Source: Chloroflexota bacterium (GTDB taxonomy: Bacteria; Chloroflexota; UBA6077; FW602-bin22; JAMCYS01). Taken from it: a DNA stretch of 35,601 nt. Within the stretch, counting starts at the first letter, position 1. Each line of letters begins with the position of its first letter. Positions 31,698-35,601 of the stretch are shown piece after piece. The position numbers and the translations under genes are program-made. The stretch spans positions 1 to 35,601 of the forward strand of contig JAMCYS010000161.1 of NCBI GenBank assembly GCA_023473795.1, in the 5' to 3' direction. A model generated the notes under the pieces. It was not told the DNA's origin, did not search any database, and saw only the letters and a program-made list of their open reading frames with translations.

Positions 31698-32765
31698 CTA
31701 CTGGGTCAGCCTCGCTGGCGACGCTCGCCGCACGTATCCTTCTGGTGCCGTACTTCGCTCCTCACGCCCGACTGAGGAGGCCCTTGCGGCAAACTGGATC
31801 GGTAGGAAAAAGTCACGGGGGGGCTGCTGGGTGATGCTTGTCTCTATCCTTTCCAGCGCCACCTCCACGGCCTTTCTCCCCAGCGCTTCGCCGTCCACCT
31901 CCACCAGCGACAAAGCCGGCTCGGCCAGGGGAGCCCAACCCACGTCGCCACTGCCGACCAGGGCCACGTCGTCGGGGATGGCTACTCCGCTCTCGTGCAA
32001 GCAGGCCAGGGCGCCCAGCGTAAGTGGTGGCCCGCCGGCGATTACGGCGTCGGGTGGCCGCGGCTCAGCCAGCAGCCTGGCTACCGCGGCTCGGGCATGT
32101 TCCCTGCTCACGAGCCCGGCGCAAATCAGATCCTCACACACGGGCAGGCCTGCCCGGGCGTGGGCCTCCCGGTAGCCAGCCAGGCGCGCCGCGCTGGAGC
32201 CGAGCCCGGTGGGGATGGTGAGCAGGGCCACGCGCCGGCGCCCGCTCGCCAACAGGTGGCCAGTGGCAGCCAGGGCGCCCTGATAATGGTCGGCGGCCAC
32301 CAGGTCGGCCTCCAGCCCGGCCGGACGGCTATCGACGCAGACGATCGCTATTCCCGCCCGCTGCAGCTCCGCGTAAGGGGTCGCCTCGCCGCTCGCCGGG
32401 GTTACGATCAGTGCTGCCGCCCTCTGCTGAGTGAGGGCCGACAAATGCGCCCGTTCGAGCGCGGGGTTGTGGGCCGAAATCGCGACCGAGAGGACGTAGC
32501 CCGCCTCGTAGGCCCGCTGGCTGGCGCCCTGGATGATCGCTCCAATGGTGGGGTTGGTGGCCAGACCAACGCACAGTCCCAGCGTCCTGTTCCGGCCGGT
32601 GCGTAGGGCCTGGGCTGGTCCATGGGGGGTGTAGCCCAGCTGCTGCGCGGCGGCCACCACTCTCGCTCGCGTGCTGGGCAGCACGGGCTTGCGGTCCAGT
32701 AGAACGTAGGAGACCGTGGTCGGCGACACGCCGGCCAGTGCCGCCACTTCCTTGATGGTTGGCAC
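31698..32765 (-). CDS. LacI-family transcriptional repressor
   Basis: A 355-residue regulator: N-terminal DNA-binding helix-turn-helix IKEVAALAGVSPTTVSYVL, hinge LGYTPHGPAQALRTGR, and a periplasmic-binding-protein-like sensor domain (GLCVGLATNPTIGAIIQG, VDSRPAG, VALVGSGDVGWAPL). About 20 unconserved residues end the protein. GTG 32765 is chosen because the family start (PTIKEVA) follows at once and GGAGAGAGG lies upstream. A perfect operator palindrome sits between promoter and start, so it is autoregulated and probably controls SBP2. The effector is probably a sugar or related solute. Confidence 0.95.
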   Translation of the reverse strand: MPTIKEVAALAGVSPTTVSYVLLDRKPVLPSTRARVVAAAQQLGYTPHGPAQALRTGRNRTLGLCVGLATNPTIGAIIQGASQRAYEAGYVLSVAISAHNPALERAHLSALTQQRAAALIVTPASGEATPYAELQRAGIAIVCVDSRPAGLEADLVAADHYQGALAATGHLLASGRRRVALLTIPTGLGSSAARLAGYREAHARAGLPVCEDLICAGLVSREHARAAVARLLAEPRPPDAVIAGGPPLTLGALACLHESGVAIPDDVALVGSGDVGWAPLAEPALSLVEVDGEALGRKAVEVALERIETSITQQPPRDFFLPIQFAARASSVGREERSTAPEGYVRRASPARLTQ

Positions 32766-32782
32766 GAGCCTCTCTCCGCGTG

Positions 32783-32839
32783 TGGTGTAACGTTACACCA
32801 GCACGGCACCATCTTTGCAGATGCCCAAACGCTTGTCAA
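32783..32839 (-). promoter_or_regulatory. lacI-type promoter and perfect 18-bp operator
   Basis: TTGACA (32839-32834), a 17-base spacer and AAAGAT (32816-32811). TGGTGTAACGTTACACCA (32783-32800), a perfect palindrome with the CG centre common in LacI operators, lies just past the expected start site. No second copy was seen in the window. Confidence 0.85.
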
Positions 32840-32954
32840 GGGGGTCTAAGACTAACCTTGTGGCCAATATGGCGGAGAGGGCTCGCCCTAGACTGGCGCG
32901 AGATCCGATTGCCTGTACAATACGGGGCAACGTTCAGTCGGAGGAACTACCACT

Positions 32955-33746
32955 GTGCCCATACCTATCTTCCAAGTCGACGCTTTCACCGCCAGGCCCT
33001 TCTCCGGTAATCCGGCCGCCATCTGCCTGCTCGACGGGCCCCGCGACGACCGCTGGCTGCGGAACGTGGCCCGCGAGATGAACCTCTCCGAAACCGCCTT
33101 CCTCCTTCGCCAGGAGGACGGCTTCTCCTTGCGCTGGTTCACCCCCGCCGTCGAGGTCGACCTCTGCGGCCACGCCACCCTGGCCAGCGCCCACGTCCTC
33201 TGGGAACACGGCCTTCTCCGGCCCGACGAGCCGGCCCGCTTCCACACCCGCGGTGGCCTCCTCGGCGCCGTTCGGCAGGGTGACTGGATCGAAATGGATT
33301 TTCCCGCCGAGCCGTTGACCCAGCTCGCCCCTTCGCCCGACCTGTCGCCCGCCCTCGGCGTCGCTCCCCTCTGGGTCGGCCGCAACAGGCTGGACTATCT
33401 CTTGGTGGAGGTCGGCTCCGAGGCGGAGGTCCGCGCGGCCAGGCCTGATTTGGGCCTGCTGCGGGGCGATGGCCACTTCGGCTATATCGTCACCAGCCGG
33501 ACGGCGGGCGGGCAGTTCGACTTTGTCTCCCGCTTCTTCGCCCCGTTGGGCGGCGTGGACGAGGACCCGGTCACCGGCTCGGCCCACTGCAGCCTTGGCC
33601 CCTTCTGGGGCGAGCGCCTGGGCAAGCGCGAACTGCTCGCCTATCAGGCCTCGGCGCGCGGCGGCGTGGTCCGCGTTGTCCTGGCCGGCGAGCGCGTTCG
33701 GCTGGGCGGCCAGGCCGTCACCATCTTGGCCGGCGAGCTACGCTAG
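32955..33746 (+). CDS. PhzF-family isomerase/epimerase-like protein
   Basis: A 263-residue diaminopimelate-epimerase-fold protein. PIFQVDAFTARPFSGNPAA is the classic start. The catalytic glutamate is E46 in MNLSETAFL; FTPAVEVDLCGHATLA and DEDPVTGSAHC, both family hallmarks, follow. Members catalyse isomerisation (PhzF in phenazine synthesis), but most are of unknown substrate. No other phenazine genes are near, so a biosynthetic role is not supported. GTG 32955 follows GGAGG by ten bases; TACAAT at 32916-32921 is a possible -10. Confidence 0.93.
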   Translation: MPIPIFQVDAFTARPFSGNPAAICLLDGPRDDRWLRNVAREMNLSETAFLLRQEDGFSLRWFTPAVEVDLCGHATLASAHVLWEHGLLRPDEPARFHTRGGLLGAVRQGDWIEMDFPAEPLTQLAPSPDLSPALGVAPLWVGRNRLDYLLVEVGSEAEVRAARPDLGLLRGDGHFGYIVTSRTAGGQFDFVSRFFAPLGGVDEDPVTGSAHCSLGPFWGERLGKRELLAYQASARGGVVRVVLAGERVRLGGQAVTILAGELR

Positions 33747-33793
33747 CGCGCCCGGTTCGGCCCACCGGCAACTCAGTTCCAGGAGTAAGACCC

Positions 33794-34672
33794 TTGCTCG
33801 AATCGTTACCGTCCCGTCTGCAAAACGGTCGTCCACTGGTATGCCACGGCGCTCTCGGCACGGTGCTGCAGAGCGACGACGAGGAGTTCAACCGCGCTCC
33901 CGAGCTGCTCAACCTCAGCCGGGCTGAGAGCGTCCTGGCGCTGCAGCGCGAGTACGTCGCCGCCGGCGCCGAGCTCCTGGGCTCTTTCACCTTCGGCGCC
34001 AACGCGGTGAAACTGGCGCGTGCCGGTCTGGCCGACCGGATCAGAGAGCTGAACCTGGCCGCCGTGCGGCTGGCTCGCCAGGCCGCCGACCGCACCGCCT
34101 ACGTCGCCGGCACCATCGGGCCCACCGGGGAGCTGCTGGCGCCCTACGGCGAGCTGAGCGCCGGGCGGGCCACGGCCGCCTACGCCGCGCAGGCGGCAGC
34201 TCTGGCCGAGGGCGGCGTCGACCTCTTCTGGATCAAGACGATGTCGGACCTGGCCGAGGTGAAGGCGGCAGTGGCGGGTATCAGGTCGGTGAGCGACCTA
34301 CCCATTTTCTGCTCGCTGTCCTTTGGTATGGGTGGTCGCACCATGATGGGCGTCGGCCCTTCCCAGGCTGCCCGTGACCTGGCCGAGCTGGCTCTGGCCG
34401 GCATCGGCGCCAACTGCGGCCTGGGGCCGGGCGAGATGCTGCCCATGTTGGCGGAGATGCTCGAGGCGTGCCCAGAGGCAGTGCTGGTGGCCCAACCCAA
34501 CGCGGGCCTGCCGGAGCTGGCCGGGGGCGAGGCCGTGTATGATGTCGGTCCGGAGGAGTTCGCCGACTTCGCCCGCCGTTGCTCCGCCTTGGGCGTTAGA
34601 GCCATCGGCGGCTGCTGCGGCAGCACGCCTGCCCACATCGCCGCCGTGGCGGCGGCGCTGGCTTCCCTCTAG
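33794..34672 (+). CDS. Homocysteine S-methyltransferase-family protein
   Basis: A 292-residue Zn-dependent methyltransferase barrel. The zinc cysteines are present: C208 in GANCGLGP and C274/C275 in GGCCGSTPAHI. AGTIGPTGELL is conserved. Two usual residues differ: the N-terminal D in DGAMGT is H (HGALGT), and the E of the ET motif is K (FWIKTM). Because of this the methyl acceptor may not be homocysteine. TTG 33794 follows AGGAG by nine bases in the same context as the URO-D-like gene. It could work with corrinoid methyl carriers, but none is encoded here. It begins 47 bases after the PhzF gene. Confidence 0.85.
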   Translation: MLESLPSRLQNGRPLVCHGALGTVLQSDDEEFNRAPELLNLSRAESVLALQREYVAAGAELLGSFTFGANAVKLARAGLADRIRELNLAAVRLARQAADRTAYVAGTIGPTGELLAPYGELSAGRATAAYAAQAAALAEGGVDLFWIKTMSDLAEVKAAVAGIRSVSDLPIFCSLSFGMGGRTMMGVGPSQAARDLAELALAGIGANCGLGPGEMLPMLAEMLEACPEAVLVAQPNAGLPELAGGEAVYDVGPEEFADFARRCSALGVRAIGGCCGSTPAHIAAVAAALASL

Positions 34673-34729
34673 CCGCGCCGCCTGGCAGTTGCCGCCGGCG
34701 AGCCGGCCGGAGTGGGGCCTGCCACCGGC

Positions 34730-34763
34730 AAAACAAAACGGGGATGGCTATTCGCCATCCCCG
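34730..34763 (-). terminator. Intrinsic terminator of the zinc-ribbon gene
   Basis: On the minus strand CGGGGATGGC-GAATA-GCCATCCCCG (34763-34739) is a perfect 10-bp hairpin followed by TTTTGTTTT (34738-34730). It ends the transcript of the gene starting at 35149. Confidence 0.9.
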
Positions 34764-34789
34764 CTGTCTGCTGCTAAGTCTGCTGAGGC

Positions 34790-35149
34790 TTAGTAGCGCC
34801 GGCCGCGGCCGTAGCCGCCGCCACCACCACTGCCGTAGCTGCTGCCGCTGCTGCCGCGCTTGGCCTCAAAGCAATCCGAGCAGTACACCGGCCGGTCGGA
34901 ACGCGGCTCAAACGGTACCTGGGTCTGCTTGCCGCACTGGGCGCAGACGGCCGGGTACATCTGCCGCTCGCCACGGCTGCCGTAGCTGCTGCTGCCACCA
35001 CCGCCGCCAGAGGCCTTACGGGCCACGCGGCACTCAGGGCAACGCCCGGGCTCATTCATGAAGCCCTTCTGAGCGTAGAACTCCTGCTCGCTCGCCGTAA
35101 AGACGAACTCGCGGCCGCAGTCGCGACAGGTGAGATTCTTGTCTTGCAT
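34790..35149 (-). CDS. CxxC zinc-ribbon protein with Gly/Ser-rich linkers
   Basis: A 119-residue protein with four CxxC pairs: LTCRDCGREF, GRCPECRVAR, AVCAQCGKQT and YCSDCFEAK. These would make two zinc ribbons separated by a Gly/Ser-rich linker, and the C-terminus is Gly/Arg/Tyr-rich (RGG-like). The first part matches the probable zinc-binding (zf-trcl) family; the rest resembles ribosome- or RNA-associated proteins with RGG tails, and nucleic-acid binding is an inference. AAGGAG lies 14 bases before ATG 35149, rather far. A 130-base leader and a strong terminator make it a single-gene transcript. Confidence 0.88.
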   Translation of the reverse strand: MQDKNLTCRDCGREFVFTASEQEFYAQKGFMNEPGRCPECRVARKASGGGGGSSSYGSRGERQMYPAVCAQCGKQTQVPFEPRSDRPVYCSDCFEAKRGSSGSSYGSGGGGGYGRGRRY

Positions 35150-35601
35150 CGTAGTTACGCTGACTCCTTCTTTTTCTACTGGTACTTCCCGTCAGCGCAA
35201 GTACGACTTGGGGGGAGAACCCTTGAGGGCTCGTTTTTGCCCCCGCGTGCCCCTGGGTACTGCGGAGAGATACTAGCCCAAATATTATAGCAGGGAATTC
35301 CTGGCTACGCTATACCCTGGTGTAGCAATTTGTTAAACTCGTCTCCCCAGTTGCCGTGCGCCGGCTGCTCCCCCTGGTTTGGACGCTGCCCTGGCGGGTC
35401 GCGCGCGTCTGCTCGCGCCAGTCTCAACGCCGCGCCAACCACCCCGAGACCCCTGCCCCAGCCATTTTGGGCTACCGCCCACCGTCGGGGTGAGCATTGA
35501 CTAGTGCACGAACAGATGACCTCTTCGGGGATCGTCGGACCGAGGGACGTTGGCAGCCGCCCATCAGGGACGGTGATCCGCGCATCTGTGGACAACGGGC
35601 A
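35150..35601. other. Gene-free right end with extended -10 promoter
   Basis: TGCTATAAT on the minus strand (35292-35284) is an extended -10 for the zinc-ribbon gene and gives a leader of about 130 bases, in the style of cold-inducible or stress mRNAs. Right of it, to the edge, I see no convincing gene; one minus-strand frame of 96 codons has no protein-like features. Confidence 0.5.

Noticed and set aside
32955-33746. PhzF as evidence of phenazine synthesis
   Set aside because: No other phz genes occur here, and most PhzF-like proteins are not involved in phenazines.
35305-35595. 96-codon minus-strand frame near the right edge
   Set aside because: No ribosome site or domain, and low-quality composition; it overlaps the upstream side of the zinc-ribbon promoter.

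Overview
The window is about 35.6 kb of GC-rich, gene-dense bacterial DNA with no rRNA, tRNA or CRISPR locus that I can see. Gene content and style point to Chloroflexota, possibly a draft or metagenome contig. The signs are Tat/lipoprotein solute-binding proteins with long Ala/Pro linkers, many GTG and TTG starts, DUF427 and CxxC zinc-ribbon proteins, and small palindromic intergenic repeats. This assignment is an inference, not proven by the sequence.

Region 1 (about 0.9 to 11.1 kb, all minus strand) is an arsenic/metal island built from three ArsR-controlled modules. ArsR3, the ArsP-type permease and a small CxxC thioredoxin come first, followed by a TDT/SLAC1-type transporter, a stand-alone lipoyl domain, an orphan DNA methyltransferase and a truncated VKOR. 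ArsR2, the Acr3 arsenite exporter, a metallophosphoesterase and a glutaredoxin form the second module. ArsR1, a small Cys-ended ORF and the ArsM methyltransferase form the third. Each arsR has an inverted-repeat operator, and the arsR2 and arsR3 operators lie at good promoters. Between modules 2 and 3 sits a GDT1/UPF0016 cation exporter behind a textbook yybP-ykoY (Mn2+) riboswitch with a terminator that excludes P1. The most striking gene is the glutaredoxin: it reads through an in-frame TGA exactly at the first active-site cysteine (U-M-F-C), and a well-placed bacterial SECIS-like hairpin follows. It is therefore probably a selenoprotein.

Region 2 (11.5 to 15.3 kb) holds a MarR-regulated ABC-2 exporter, a MITE-like element with nested inverted repeats, a DUF427 gene and a 5'-truncated C45-family acyltransferase. 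Region 3 (15.3 to 20.7 kb, plus strand) has a FadR-type regulator, a D-threonine-aldolase/D-serine-dehydratase-like PLP enzyme, a family-5 solute-binding lipoprotein, a URO-D-like methyltransferase and a truncated second DUF427. Region 4 (20.7 to 28.9 kb) has a glycosyltransferase/epimerase pair, an SRPBCC protein, an orphan glycyl radical enzyme, an aldo/keto reductase, a BON protein and a pirin gene broken by an exact 125-bp tandem duplication.

Region 5 (29.1 to 35.2 kb) has a corrinoid-activation-domain protein, a second solute-binding lipoprotein behind an autoregulated LacI gene with a perfect operator, a PhzF protein, a homocysteine S-methyltransferase-like protein and a zinc-ribbon protein. 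The URO-D-like, activation-domain and Hcy-methyltransferase proteins could serve corrinoid/one-carbon chemistry, but they are not contiguous and this is only a suggestion.
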